A stretch of 64,000 bases of DNA from NCBI RefSeq assembly GCF_900110125.1, contig NZ_FOCN01000001.1, forward strand, positions 248,001 through 312,000, written 5' to 3'. This stretch comes from Cryobacterium luteum. GTDB taxonomy: Bacteria > Actinomycetota > Actinomycetes > Actinomycetales > Microbacteriaceae. Each line of letters starts with the position of its first letter. Position 1 is the first letter of the stretch. Made by a program: the position numbers and the translations under genes. A model generated the notes under the pieces. That model was not told where the DNA came from, ran no database searches, and saw nothing but the letters and a program-made list of their open reading frames with translations. Positions 1 to 8,795 of this stretch are shown here, in pieces.

Positions 1-564
1 TCCGGTCGAAGCCGTGCCCGTGCCCAACGAACTCGCCGATGTCGACGCGGCACCCGACGAGGCGGGCGTGGCAGCTGTGGCGGCGGCATCCGTGGTTGAT
101 GCCGTGCTGGCCGTTGTGGTGGCGGCCGTCTGCGACTCGAGGTCGTTCTCCAGAGTGACCTGGGCGGTGGAAACGTTGGCCTGGGCCTCGTCGATCGCGT
201 CAGTCAGGCTCGCCACGTCGAGGGTGGCGAGCGTCTGCCCGGCGGTCACCGTGTCGCGCACGCTGACGGCGACGCCGCTCACCGTGCCGGCGACCGAGAA
301 CGACGCATCGCTGCGACTGGCCGAGGCCAGAGTTCCGACCAGGTCGAGCGATTCGCTGACCGAGCCGAGCGCGGCCGCGACCGTGCGGTAGTCCCCTTCC
401 GGTGTGCGGGTTACGGCGTAGGCCACTCCCCCGCCCGAGGCGACGATTACCGCGGTGACCGTTCCGGCGGCGAGCAACCGCCGGCGCCTCTGCCGGGTGG
501 CGCGAAGCGCCGTGGCGAAAGGCTCCCGGTTCACAGTGGTTGCCGGCGCCGCGCGCTTACTCAT
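1..564 (-). CDS. Membrane-fusion (HlyD/MacA-like) adaptor, 3' part cut by window edge
   Basis: The frame opens at ATG 564-562 and is still open at base 1, so 188 N-terminal codons are visible. A basic N-terminus is followed by one membrane anchor (about residues 29-50), then a Ser/Thr/Ala-rich segment of the type found in periplasmic adaptor subunits, with a biotinyl-lipoyl-like stretch ending in TVTAGQTLATLDV and an Ala/Gln-rich probable coiled coil. The start overlaps the stop of the upstream lipoprotein gene by 8 bp, so it is the last visible gene of the export operon. It is a second adaptor beside the one at 3407-4636. The adaptor call is inferred from anchor, motif and context. Confidence 0.72.
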   Translation of the reverse strand, partial: MSKRAAPATTVNREPFATALRATRQRRRRLLAAGTVTAVIVASGGGVAYAVTRTPEGDYRTVAAALGSVSESLDLVGTLASASRSDASFSVAGTVSGVAVSVRDTVTAGQTLATLDVASLTDAIDEAQANVSTAQVTLENDLESQTAATTTASTASTTDAAATAATPASSGAASTSASSLGTGTASTG

Positions 565-1405
565 CCGCCGCACCATTCATTCGGCCGCCGGGGCCGGCCA
601 TGGCGCTCACGCAGCCGTCAGCACCGCCCACGGACAGGGCCACCGTGGTAGCCGCGAAGGATCCGCTGTCGTCGGCCTCGCCCTGGGCCGTCGCGCACAG
701 TCCAACGGCAACGGCCGTCGCATCAGAAGCGGATGTCGCGGTGTAGCTGGTCGTGTCGTCGACCGTGACCGTTTCAGTCGTCACGGCGCCCTCAGCGTCG
801 GTCGAGTCGACCGTGATGCTGGTCGCGGTGACCGCGGTGACCAGGCCGCTGGTTCGAGAACCGAAGCCGCCGGCATCCGTTGGCATATCGGTGGGCATAC
901 CGGTCGGCATGCCGCTCGGGGCGGTACCGTCGGCGCTGGCGGGCAGGTCGGTGGGCGGCGTTCCGCCACCGGGCATTCCTCCGCCCATTCCGCCCAGACC
1001 CGCGGTGCAGGTCCCGTCAACCGCAGCCGTGACGACGACGGTGGTCGCAACGCTTGCGGCATCCGTTCCGTCGGCCGCTGCCGCGCTGAAAACGTTGACG
1101 CACTGGCCAATGGTGACGTCGCCCAGTGCCGCGGCGAGCGTCGAGGTGAAGGTCGTGGCCGTCGTGTAGGTCACCGCGGTCTGGGATTCGCTGTCCTGCA
1201 GCTGAAAACCGAGATCGGCCAGGGCGGCGACCTCCCCGGTCACGCCGGGCGCGACTCGCGCCTGCTGGGTGGTCGACGTGTCGGTCGTGGCAGCAGGAGC
1301 TGCCGTCGTGGCGGTGGCCGAGCAGCCCGAGAGCAGCAGAATGCCGCCGAGGGCGAGCGCGCCGCCGGCGAAGACCGCGCGACGCTTGAGGGTGGATTTC
1401 AACAT
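557..1405 (-). CDS. Secreted lipoprotein with two DUF5666-like repeats
   Basis: The 282-residue protein has a lipoprotein signal peptide with a lipobox LLSGC (Cys about 28). Two similar blocks (about 50-130 and 185-270) each follow the order G-x-V-x-A, T-Y/F-T, a VG-x-C segment and a final variable beta segment, which resembles tandem DUF5666 OB-like domains. Between them is a Gly/Met/Pro-rich linker with repeated GMPT units. It sits between the MacB-type permease and a second adaptor, so it is probably an extracytoplasmic accessory of the exporter. Its precise role is unknown. Confidence 0.7.
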   Translation of the reverse strand: MLKSTLKRRAVFAGGALALGGILLLSGCSATATTAAPAATTDTSTTQQARVAPGVTGEVAALADLGFQLQDSESQTAVTYTTATTFTSTLAAALGDVTIGQCVNVFSAAAADGTDAASVATTVVVTAAVDGTCTAGLGGMGGGMPGGGTPPTDLPASADGTAPSGMPTGMPTDMPTDAGGFGSRTSGLVTAVTATSITVDSTDAEGAVTTETVTVDDTTSYTATSASDATAVAVGLCATAQGEADDSGSFAATTVALSVGGADGCVSAMAGPGGRMNGAADE

Positions 1406-1465
1406 GACCGTGATCTCATTTCGTTGGAGGGAAAAATGATGGAGCGCCGAGTCCTGGCGCAGGTC

Positions 1466-2698
1466 TTATTCACTGCGCAGCGCATCGATGGGCGCGAGGC
1501 GGGCGGCCCGGGTGGCCGGGTAGACGCCGAAGCTCACACCGATCACGATGGCGACGCCGATGGACAGCGCGACGGCGGCCGGCGAGACGACGATCGAACT
1601 GCCGATCACCCCCGGCAACAGCAGGGCCGCAGTAACGCCGAGTATGGCGCCGAGCAGTCCGCCGCTGAGGCCGAGGATGGCCGCCTCGATCAAAAATTGG
1701 CGGCGGATGGCACCCGGCGGCGCCCCGAGGGCCTTGCGCAGGCCAATCTCTCGGGTACGCTCCGAGACCGAGACGAGCATGATGTTCATGACCCCGATGC
1801 CGCCGACCAGCAGGGATAGCCCGGCCACGCCGGTGAGCAGAATGGTGAGGGTTTCGTAGACGGCCGTTGCGGTGCTGACCAGGGCGTCCTGGCTGCTGAT
1901 CGAGAAGTCAGCGGCGGTGCTGTCGGTGATCGAGTGCAGGTTCAGCAGCAGGGTTTCGGCCTCCTGGTAGGCGGCGGAGAGCTGCCCGTCGCTGGCTGCC
2001 TGCAGGTAGATGGTCGACACGGCGGCGCTCTCGGTGCCGCCGACGAGCACACTCGCCGCGGTGGAGAACGGCACGATCGCCAGATCGTCGAGGTTGTCTG
2101 ACGAGTCCGACCCGGCGGTGTCGAGCACACCGATCACCTGAAAGGGCTTGTCGCTGATCACCACCGACTGGCCGACGACCCGCTGGGTGCCGAACAGCTC
2201 GTCGGCGGTCTCCGAGCCGAGCACGATCACGGCGGCGGAGGTCTCGTCGTCTTCGGCGCTGATGAACTCACCCGTGCTCAGGGTGCGGGCGCGCACATCA
2301 AGCCACGAGGCGGTCGTTCCGGTGACGGAGGTCGTCCAGTTGGTGTCGTTCGCTTCGAGCGACAGCGAGGTGGTTTTCTCGGCGGCGACCCCGGAAATGT
2401 CGGGGGCGTTCACGCTCGACGCGAGCGCGTCGGCATCCGCTCTGGTCAGCGTCGAGCTCGAGCCGAAGCCACCGCGCACACCCGATGTGTCGGTGCTACT
2501 GCCGGGGGCGACTATCAGCAGGTTGCTGCCGAGCGAGCTGATCTGCGCGCTGACGTCTTTCTGGGTGCCGAGGCCGAGGCCGACGGTGAGAATGACGGCG
2601 GCGATACCGATCAAAATGCCGAGCACAGTGAGGGTCGAGCGCAGGGCGTGGGAATAGACGGCGCTCCAGCTCGTGCGGAATGATTCGAGCCAGTTCAT
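1466..2698 (-). CDS. MacB/FtsX-type ABC transporter permease
   Basis: This 410-residue protein has the MacB architecture: an N-terminal transmembrane helix (about 20-45, TVLGILIGIAAVILTVGLG), a large extracytoplasmic MacB_PCD domain, and three C-terminal helices with the FtsX motif around MNIMLVSVSERTREIGLRKA and a final PATRAARLAPIDALR, typical of the family. Its ATG overlaps the stop of the ATPase gene (ATGA), indicating translational coupling. With the ATPase and adaptors it should form an exporter of peptides, lipids or small molecules. The substrate cannot be read from the sequence. Confidence 0.92.
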   Translation of the reverse strand: MNWLESFRTSWSAVYSHALRSTLTVLGILIGIAAVILTVGLGLGTQKDVSAQISSLGSNLLIVAPGSSTDTSGVRGGFGSSSTLTRADADALASSVNAPDISGVAAEKTTSLSLEANDTNWTTSVTGTTASWLDVRARTLSTGEFISAEDDETSAAVIVLGSETADELFGTQRVVGQSVVISDKPFQVIGVLDTAGSDSSDNLDDLAIVPFSTAASVLVGGTESAAVSTIYLQAASDGQLSAAYQEAETLLLNLHSITDSTAADFSISSQDALVSTATAVYETLTILLTGVAGLSLLVGGIGVMNIMLVSVSERTREIGLRKALGAPPGAIRRQFLIEAAILGLSGGLLGAILGVTAALLLPGVIGSSIVVSPAAVALSIGVAIVIGVSFGVYPATRAARLAPIDALRSE

Positions 2699-3414
2699 GC
2701 GGCAACGTCCTCGTTCAACTCGTCGCGCAGAATCTCGCCGTCGCGTACCCAGACGATGCGGGCAGCCCGGCGGGCGACTTCGAGTTCGTGCGTGATGAGC
2801 ACGATGGTGCGGCCGCGGGCGTGCAGTTCGTCGAACAGGGCGAGCACGTCCTGCGTCGAGACCGAGTCGAGGTTTCCCGTTGGTTCGTCGGCCAAAATCA
2901 TGGTCGGTTCGCCGACCAGGGCGCGGGCCACGGCCACGCGCTGCTGCTGCCCACCCGAGAGTTCACCTGGCCGATTCTCGAACCGGTCGCCCAGCCCGAC
3001 CCTCACGAGTGCTTGCTCGGCACGTTCCTTGCGCTCGTTCCGAGGTACCCCCCCGTAGATGAGCGGTAGTTCAACGTTGCGCCAGGCCGGCAGCGACGAG
3101 AGCAGGTTGAATCCCTGAAAGACGAACCCGATCTGACGGTTGCGAATCGCGGCGAGATCGACCTCGTCGAGGTCGTTCACGTCGGTGCCACCGAGGCGGT
3201 ATTCGCCGCGGGTGAGGGTGTCGAGGCAGCCGAGAACGTTCATGATCGTGGATTTGCCCGACCCCGACGGCCCCATGATGGCGACGTATTCGCCCTCGTG
3301 AATGGCCAGGTCAATGCCCTTGAGGGCTTCGAATTCGATGCTTCCGGAGCGGTAGGTTTTGCCGGCGCCGCGCAATTCGATGACGGGGGCATCCGTTGGA
3401 GTCGGGTCAACCAT
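2695..3414 (-). CDS. ABC transporter ATPase, LolD/MacB family
   Basis: The 239-residue ATPase shows Walker A (GPSGSGKST, about 48-56), the Q-loop (FVFQGFNLL), the signature LSGGQQQRVAVARAL, Walker B (ILADEPTGNLDS) and the H-loop (LITHE). The start is ATG 3414-3412, which overlaps the stop of the adaptor gene by 8 bp. The frame continues further upstream, but that stretch is antisense-like composition inside the adaptor gene. It energises the permease encoded directly downstream. Confidence 0.95.
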   Translation of the reverse strand: MVDPTPTDAPVIELRGAGKTYRSGSIEFEALKGIDLAIHEGEYVAIMGPSGSGKSTIMNVLGCLDTLTRGEYRLGGTDVNDLDEVDLAAIRNRQIGFVFQGFNLLSSLPAWRNVELPLIYGGVPRNERKERAEQALVRVGLGDRFENRPGELSGGQQQRVAVARALVGEPTMILADEPTGNLDSVSTQDVLALFDELHARGRTIVLITHELEVARRAARIVWVRDGEILRDELNEDVAA

Positions 3415-4636
3415 TGTTCGTGCCTCCGGGCATCTGACCGGCCGGGAAGTCGCCGGTGGGCATCTCCCCGCCGGGAAAAGTGCGGTCGGTGCCGGTCGTG
3501 CCGGCATTGCCGCTGCCGGGGGTGAACGCGGCCACGACCACCTCATCGCCCGCGGCGAGCCCCGCGGTGATCTCGGTGAGGTTGCCGACCGTGGCACCGA
3601 CGGTGACCGGTGTGGAGATCTCCGTGCCGTCCGCGTTCTTCAGCGTCACAACGGATGCCCCATCCACGCTGGTCACGGCGGCGCTGGCCACCGTGAGCAC
3701 GGCGGTACGGCGTTCGTACACAATGGCCGCGGTCACGGCGACGCCGTCGTAGAGTCCGTCGGTGGCTCCAGTGACGGCAACAACGACCGGGAAGGCGGCG
3801 ACACCCGTGGTGGTGGACGGCAGCAGGCCGATCTCGGAGACGGTTCCGAAGAAGGCGGTTCCATCGTCGAGGGAGAGTTCGACCTGGTTGTCAGCGGCGA
3901 TGAGGGCGGCATCCGCTTCACCCACCGTGAGGTCGACGGTCCAGGAATCGGTGCCGACGATGGTGAAGGCGGCCGTGCTGGCGGTGGTCGTGCCGCCGGT
4001 TCCGGCGGCAGCGGTTGCGCCCGCTGCTGCGGTACCGGCCCCGCTGCTGCTGGTGCCCGCCGAGATGACATCGCCGACGGCCACGTTCACGACGGTGACG
4101 ACTCCGGCGACCGGTGCCGTGAGGGTCACGGCGTTCTGAGCGGCCACGGCCTCGTCGACAGCGTTCTGGGCGGTGGTGACGCTCGCGGTGTTGGCGGCGA
4201 TCTGGGCCAGGGCGGCCGTGCTGCCGTCACTGGCATCCTGGCTGTCCGTCAGCTTGGCCGCGGCGCTCGCGAGGGTCGCCCGGGCCGCGAGCACTTCGGC
4301 GTCGACGGTGAGGGTGTCCACGGTGGCGAGCACGTCACCGGCCGCGACGACCGTTCCCGCCAGCACGTTGACCCCGGTGACGGTTCCGGAGGCGGCAAAG
4401 GAGACTTCCTCCTGCACGGTCGGGGTGAGGGTGCCGGAAGCCGAAACGCTCTGTTCCATGGTCTCCAGGCTCGCCGCCACGGTTTGGGCGACGGGGGTGG
4501 CCACGGCGCTCTCGGTCTGGGCGGCAATGATCCACCACGCGCCGCCGCCGGCCAGGGCAAGCACGACGACGGCGCTCAGCACCCACCAGCGGGCTCTCAT
4601 TCTCCTGATGCGGATGCGAAACTGCCTGAGTTTCAT
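3407..4636 (-). CDS. HlyD/MacA-like efflux adaptor subunit
   Basis: The 409-residue protein has a basic N-terminus, one membrane anchor (about 15-38), a lipoyl-like half (VLAGTVVAAGDVLATVDTL), an Ala/Asp-rich helical hairpin, the second lipoyl half (LTAPVAGVVTVVNVAVGDVISAG) and C-terminal beta-barrel domains. It ends in a Gly/Met-rich tail with a GGEMPTGDFPAGQMPGG pattern like that of the operon's lipoprotein. A Shine-Dalgarno GAGGAG lies about 8 nt before the ATG. It is the first gene of the five-gene export operon. Confidence 0.9.
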   Translation of the reverse strand: MKLRQFRIRIRRMRARWWVLSAVVVLALAGGGAWWIIAAQTESAVATPVAQTVAASLETMEQSVSASGTLTPTVQEEVSFAASGTVTGVNVLAGTVVAAGDVLATVDTLTVDAEVLAARATLASAAAKLTDSQDASDGSTAALAQIAANTASVTTAQNAVDEAVAAQNAVTLTAPVAGVVTVVNVAVGDVISAGTSSSGAGTAAAGATAAAGTGGTTTASTAAFTIVGTDSWTVDLTVGEADAALIAADNQVELSLDDGTAFFGTVSEIGLLPSTTTGVAAFPVVVAVTGATDGLYDGVAVTAAIVYERRTAVLTVASAAVTSVDGASVVTLKNADGTEISTPVTVGATVGNLTEITAGLAAGDEVVVAAFTPGSGNAGTTGTDRTFPGGEMPTGDFPAGQMPGGTNNG

Positions 4637-4762
4637 TGTTCTCCTCGTGTATTCGACACACTCTTGCCTGTGCCACTCAGGCGAACCTAAGCAGGCGGTC
4701 TATGCCCAAGGCATCCGTGGCCTATCAATCGGCTATGAGCGACTGTCAGATACCATGGGGGA

Positions 4763-5251
4763 ATGGCAGATTCAACATTCGACATCGTCAGCAAGGTCGA
4801 CCCGATGGAGGTCGACAACGCCCTCAACCAGGCGCACAAAGAAGTCGCCCAGCGTTACGACTTCAAAAACGTGGGAGCCTCGATCGCGATGAGCGGCGAG
4901 AAGGTGCTCATGAAGGCGAACACCGAGGAGCGCGTCAAGGCGATCCTTGAGGTGTTCGAGGCCAAGCTGATCAAGCGCGGCATCTCGCTGCGCAGCCTCG
5001 ATGCTGGCGAGCCGTTCGCCTCCGGCAAGGAGTACCGCATCGAGACGTCGATGAAGGCCGGTATCGACCAGGAGAACGCGAAGAAGATCAGCAAGATCAT
5101 TCGCGATGAGGGCCCCAAGGGCGTCAAGAGCCAGATCCAGGGCGACGAACTGCGGGTCAGTTCGAAGAGCCGTGACGACCTGCAGGCCGTGATGGCACTA
5201 CTCAAGGGCAAGGACCTCGACGTGGCCCTGCAGTTCACGAACTTCCGCTAA
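4763..5251 (+). CDS. yajQ: YajQ-family nucleotide/c-di-GMP-binding protein
   Basis: The 162-residue protein matches the YajQ (DUF520) family along its whole length: it begins [13 protein letters not shown], has a central [11 protein letters not shown], and ends with VALQFTNFR. The fold is two alpha/beta subdomains. Members bind nucleic acids or cyclic di-GMP in some bacteria; the actinobacterial role is not settled. It is monocistronic and convergent with the ferredoxin reductase gene. A GGGGGA Shine-Dalgarno lies directly before the ATG. Confidence 0.95.
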   Translation: MADSTFDIVSKVDPMEVDNALNQAHKEVAQRYDFKNVGASIAMSGEKVLMKANTEERVKAILEVFEAKLIKRGISLRSLDAGEPFASGKEYRIETSMKAGIDQENAKKISKIIRDEGPKGVKSQIQGDELRVSSKSRDDLQAVMALLKGKDLDVALQFTNFR

Positions 5252-5310
5252 CCGCTGGCGCCGTGGCCAGCCTGCGGCATCCGCTTTCAGCAGCAACGCA
5301 CCGCGCGCTG

Positions 5311-5407
5311 GTGGCTAATTCAGGAGATCCGGTCGCCGCACCCAAGCCGGCCGCACTGTTTCGCGGGTAGCCGCTTCCGGTCTTGGCGTATTTCCTGAAT
5401 TAGCCAC
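5311..5407. repeat. 97-bp inverted-repeat element between convergent genes
   Basis: Perfect 15-bp arms GTGGCTAATTCAGGA (5311-5325) and its reverse complement (5393-5407) enclose a 67-bp core. The core can pair further, with CCAAGCCGG near 5343 opposite CCGGTCTTGG near 5377. It fills the gap between the yajQ stop and the reductase stop, so it may work as a bidirectional terminator, or be a small mobile repeat (MITE/REP-like). No second copy was noticed in the window. Confidence 0.6.
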
Positions 5408-5463
5408 GCGGGGACCCGCCAAACGGATGCTCAGCGCGGCCATATCTGCTGCCGGAGCGGGGG

Positions 5464-6846
5464 CTACTCGGCGCGGGAGACGGTGACCATTTCGTCGCGG
5501 TCGACGACCTTGATGCGGGTGCGGCCAGCCGCCTCGCCGAGCGCGAGCTCGTGCTGGTCGAGGTTGTGCCAGCCGTCGAGGCCGGTGTAGCGAACGCCGC
5601 GAGCATCGAGCAGCGCCACGATGCTCTCCTCCGACGGCGATTCGGGGCGCCACCAGTTGCCGAGGTCGTTGATCAGGTGCTTGATCGTCTCCATCGCGTC
5701 GCTCTTGGTGTGGCCGATCAGGCCCACCGGGCCGCGCTTGATCCACCCGGTCGCGTAGACGCCGTACATCTGCTGGTTGAACAGCCCGCCGGTGCCGGCC
5801 GAAGGGTCGCGGCGCAGTACCTGGCCCTCGCGGTTGGGAATCACGCCACGCTTCTTGTCGAACGGCACGTCGGGTAGTTCCGACCCGAAGTAGCCGACCG
5901 CCCGATACACCGCCTGCACCGGGATCTCGCGAATCTCACCGGTACCGACAACGCCGCCGGCGGCGTCCGTTCTGGTGCGTTCCCACCGAAAAGCACCGAC
6001 CCGGCCAGTGCCGTCATCGACGATTTCGACGGGCTTGGCGAAGAAATGCAGGTGCAGCCGGCGGCTGGCCGTGCCGGTCTCGCGGGCGCGCCACTGATTC
6101 AGCGTCTTGTCAATCACGAAAACCTGCTTATTGCTGGCCACGGCAGCCTGGGCGGCCTCGTCGTAGTCGAAGTCCTCGTCGTAGACGATCATGTCCACGT
6201 CATTCAGCTCGCCGAGCTCGCGCAGTTCCAGCGGCGTGAACTTGACGGATGTCGGTCCGCGGCGTCCGAAAACGTGCACGTCGGTCACCGGTGACGCCTT
6301 CAGCCCGTCATAGACGTTCGCGGGAATCTCGGTCGGAAGCAGGTCGTCGGCGTGCTTGATGAGCATGCGGGATACGTCGAGGGCAACGTTGCCGTTGCCG
6401 ATCACGGCGACCTCACGGGCCGAAAGGGGCCAGGTGCGCGGCACGTCGGGGTGCCCGTCAAACCAGCTGACGAAGTCGGCGGCGCCGTAGGAACCGTCAA
6501 GGGACGCACCCGGAATGTTGAGGTCTGCGTCCTGCACGGCACCGGTCGCGAAAATGACCGCGTTGTAGTGCTTCTTGAGGTCGTCAAGCGTGAGGTCCAC
6601 GCCGAACCGCACGTTGCCGAACACGCGAATGTCGCCGCTGTCGAGCACACCGCGCAGCGCGGTGATGATGCCCTTGATGCGGGGGTGATCGGGGGCGACG
6701 CCGTAGCGCACCAGTCCGTACGGCGCCGGCAGGTGGTCGAACAGGTCGATCGAAACCTCGAAGTTGCGCTCGGACTTGAGCAGAATGTCGGCGGCGTAGA
6801 TGCCGGCCGGACCTGCGCCGACGATGGCCAGTCTCAATTTGGTCAC
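5464..6846 (-). CDS. fprA: Ferredoxin/flavodoxin-NADP+ reductase, FprA/adrenodoxin-reductase type
   Basis: The 460-residue flavoenzyme opens with the FAD dinucleotide fold GAGPAGIYAAD (about 10-20). It carries PYGLVRYGVAPDHPRIKG and the NADP-binding motif VIGNGNVALDVSRML, and near the C-terminus the family signature GWIKRGPVGLIGHTKSDA. It moves electrons between NADPH and ferredoxin. The GTG start is preceded by AAGGAA. It is the last gene before the polyprenyl synthase/menG block, which fits a redox neighbourhood. Confidence 0.93.
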   Translation of the reverse strand: MTKLRLAIVGAGPAGIYAADILLKSERNFEVSIDLFDHLPAPYGLVRYGVAPDHPRIKGIITALRGVLDSGDIRVFGNVRFGVDLTLDDLKKHYNAVIFATGAVQDADLNIPGASLDGSYGAADFVSWFDGHPDVPRTWPLSAREVAVIGNGNVALDVSRMLIKHADDLLPTEIPANVYDGLKASPVTDVHVFGRRGPTSVKFTPLELRELGELNDVDMIVYDEDFDYDEAAQAAVASNKQVFVIDKTLNQWRARETGTASRRLHLHFFAKPVEIVDDGTGRVGAFRWERTRTDAAGGVVGTGEIREIPVQAVYRAVGYFGSELPDVPFDKKRGVIPNREGQVLRRDPSAGTGGLFNQQMYGVYATGWIKRGPVGLIGHTKSDAMETIKHLINDLGNWWRPESPSEESIVALLDARGVRYTGLDGWHNLDQHELALGEAAGRTRIKVVDRDEMVTVSRAE

Positions 6847-6906
6847 GAAAGATTCCTTACTGGGCGAACCATCGGGTCCAGGCCCTGGCCAGCTCTCGAA
6901 TGGCGT

Positions 6907-7977
6907 CTAGCTGGAACGCTCGACGATGGACTCGGCAAATCGGGTGAGGGCTTTCTTGACCGAGCCGTTCGGCAGCGGACCGAGGGCCGCGACCGCGTCG
7001 CGGGCCCAGCCGTGTGCCTCGGCAAGGGTTTCGGCGGTGACGGCGTGCTCGCGCAGCGCGGTGATCGCCGCATCAGCGGCCTCGCCCTGCTCAGCACCGT
7101 CCGTCATAACGTCGCGTTCCAGCCGTTCCAGCAGATCAGCGGATGCCCCGTCGCTGACGGCGCGTTCCCGCAGCCGCAGCAGTGGCAGCGTGACGACTCC
7201 GGCGCGGAGGTCCGTTCCCGGCACCTTACCGGTCTCCTGCGGCTGCGGGGAGAGGTCGAGCACATCGTCGATGAGTTGAAAGGCCACACCGATCTTCTCG
7301 CCGAAGTCCACGACGGGCTGCTCGTACTCAGCCGGGGCGTTCGAGAACACCACGCCGCCCTGGGCGGCGGCGGCGATCAGCGAACCGGTCTTGCCGGCGA
7401 GCACCTGTATGTAGTGTTCGACCGGGTCCGCGCCGGCCCGGGGGCCGACCGTCTCCTGGAACTGGCCGAGCACGAGGCGCTCGAAGGTGGTTGCCTGCAG
7501 TTTGATGGCACGTTCGCCCAGGCGGGCCATCAGCTGGCTGGCGCGGGCGAACAGCAGATCGCCGGTGAGGATGGCGACGGAGTTGCCCCACACCGTTTGT
7601 GCGCTGGGCACCCCGCGGCGTTTGTCGGCGTCGTCCATGACGTCGTCGTGATAGAGCGAGGCCAGGTGGGTCAGTTCGATGGCCGACGCCGCGGTCACGA
7701 CATCGGGCACCACACCGTCGCCGAGGTGCGCGGTGAGCAGCGCGAGCATGGGACGCACTCGTTTGCCGCCGGCGTTGAGCAGGTACCGGCTGGTGACAGT
7801 GGCGATTTCGTTGGCGTAGACGAGCTCATTGAGGAGTGCCGCTTCGACCTGTTCGATGCCGGCGTCGATGTTCGCCGCCAGGCCGCGGTCGGCGGAAGTG
7901 GAGAAAATACGTTCGCCGAGGCCCGCTTGGCTGGTCACCGACGCGCTGCGTCGCGTCACGGGGGCTCTGGATTTCAC
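6907..7977 (-). CDS. Polyprenyl diphosphate synthase (menaquinone side chain)
   Basis: The 356-residue trans-prenyltransferase carries the first Asp-rich motif DDVMD (YHDDVMDDADKRRG, near residue 117) and the second DDVLD (FQLIDDVLDL), plus GGKRVRP and GKTGSLIAAA. It condenses isopentenyl diphosphate into a long-chain prenyl diphosphate, the tail donor for MenA. Its position between fprA and menG supports a hepta- to decaprenyl product, but chain length cannot be read reliably. The GTG start lies 7 nt after a TAGGCT box, implying a leaderless mRNA. Confidence 0.92.
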   Translation of the reverse strand: MKSRAPVTRRSASVTSQAGLGERIFSTSADRGLAANIDAGIEQVEAALLNELVYANEIATVTSRYLLNAGGKRVRPMLALLTAHLGDGVVPDVVTAASAIELTHLASLYHDDVMDDADKRRGVPSAQTVWGNSVAILTGDLLFARASQLMARLGERAIKLQATTFERLVLGQFQETVGPRAGADPVEHYIQVLAGKTGSLIAAAAQGGVVFSNAPAEYEQPVVDFGEKIGVAFQLIDDVLDLSPQPQETGKVPGTDLRAGVVTLPLLRLRERAVSDGASADLLERLERDVMTDGAEQGEAADAAITALREHAVTAETLAEAHGWARDAVAALGPLPNGSVKKALTRFAESIVERSS

Positions 7978-7984
7978 GTAAGTA

Positions 7985-7990
7985 AGCCTA
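7985..7990 (-). promoter_or_regulatory. -10 box TAGGCT, leaderless promoter of the polyprenyl synthase gene
   Basis: TAGGCT on the minus strand ends 7 nt before the GTG start codon, so transcription should begin at or next to the start codon. No Shine-Dalgarno is present. Confidence 0.6.
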
Positions 7991-7999
7991 TCGAGTCGG

Positions 8000-8701
8000 T
8001 CAGGGCTTGGTACCGCGGTGCAGGGCCACGATGCCGAGCGTGAGATTGCGGTAGGCGACGGCAGAATATCCGGCCGAGCGCAGCCATCCGCTCAGTACCG
8101 GCTGGGTCGGCCAGGCCGCGATGGATTCGCCGAGGTAGTCGTAGGCTTCGGCGTTCGATGAGGCCAGCCGAACAACCCGCGGCATGACGTGGTTGAGGTA
8201 GGCGAAGTAGCTCTGGCGCACGAGCGTCAGCGGCGGTGTCGAAAACTCGCAGATGACGACGCGGCCGCCGGGCTTGGTCACCCGGTAGAACTCGGCGAGA
8301 GCTTTCTTCGGTTCGACCACGTTGCGCAGCCCGAACGAAATGGTGACGGCGTCGAACTCGTTGTCCTTGAATGGCAACGCGGTGGCGTCGGCTTGCACGA
8401 ACTCGATGTTCGCGTTGTGCGCGTGCCGGGCCTGGCCGACCTCGATCATGCCGGCCGAGAAGTCGGCGGCGATGACGTGGGCACCGCTGCGCGCGAGGGC
8501 GGCGCTGGAGGTTCCGGTGCCGGCGGCGATGTCGAGGATGCGTTCGCCCGCCTGCGGATTGACCGCCTTGGTCGTTGCGAGGCGCCAGAGCGACGCGTTG
8601 CCAACCGACAGCAACGCGTTCGTGCGGTCATAGTGGGCGGCGACCTCGTCGAACATGGCAGCCACCTGCGCGGGCCGTTTGTTCAGGTCTGCTCTATTCA
8701 C
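8000..8701 (-). CDS. menG: Demethylmenaquinone methyltransferase
   Basis: The 233-residue SAM-dependent methyltransferase belongs to the UbiE/MenG family. It has motif I ILDIAAGTGTSSAAL, then AADFSAGMIEVGQ, the family signature VTISFGLRNVVEPKKAL and a C-terminal LTLGIVALHRG. It carries out the last step of menaquinone synthesis. It lies just upstream of the polyprenyl synthase gene and is divergent from menF, a common actinobacterial order. The start is GTG, 6 nt after a TAGAAT box. Confidence 0.95.
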   Translation of the reverse strand: MNRADLNKRPAQVAAMFDEVAAHYDRTNALLSVGNASLWRLATTKAVNPQAGERILDIAAGTGTSSAALARSGAHVIAADFSAGMIEVGQARHAHNANIEFVQADATALPFKDNEFDAVTISFGLRNVVEPKKALAEFYRVTKPGGRVVICEFSTPPLTLVRQSYFAYLNHVMPRVVRLASSNAEAYDYLGESIAAWPTQPVLSGWLRSAGYSAVAYRNLTLGIVALHRGTKP

Positions 8702-8707
8702 CCCATC

Positions 8708-8713
8708 ATTCTA
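8708..8713 (-). promoter_or_regulatory. -10 box TAGAAT, leaderless promoter of menG
   Basis: TAGAAT on the minus strand is followed by 6 nt and then the GTG of menG. Confidence 0.6.
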
Positions 8714-8783
8714 GGTTGCGTGGGCCCGCCGAACCTGCACAGTTGCCGGGGCCCGCATTCGCGTGGCCGCAGTGGCGCGGGCG

Positions 8784-8789
8784 TAGGCT
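8784..8789 (+). promoter_or_regulatory. -10 box TAGGCT, leaderless promoter of menF
   Basis: TAGGCT is followed by 6 nt (GTACAG) and then the GTG of menF. Together with the menG box it forms a compact divergent promoter pair. Confidence 0.6.
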
Positions 8790-8795
8790 GTACAG

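Noticed and set aside
455..1819. Long plus-strand open frame opposite the lipoprotein and permease genes
   Set aside because: Arg/Gly-rich antisense composition with no domain; the minus-strand genes have signal peptide, lipobox and family motifs.
3359..4690. Long Gly/Asp/Arg-rich plus-strand frame
   Set aside because: Antisense shadow of the ATPase and adaptor genes caused by high GC.
6352..8043. 563-codon plus-strand frame
   Set aside because: Covers two well-supported genes on the other strand; composition is His/Arg/Gly-rich with no motif.
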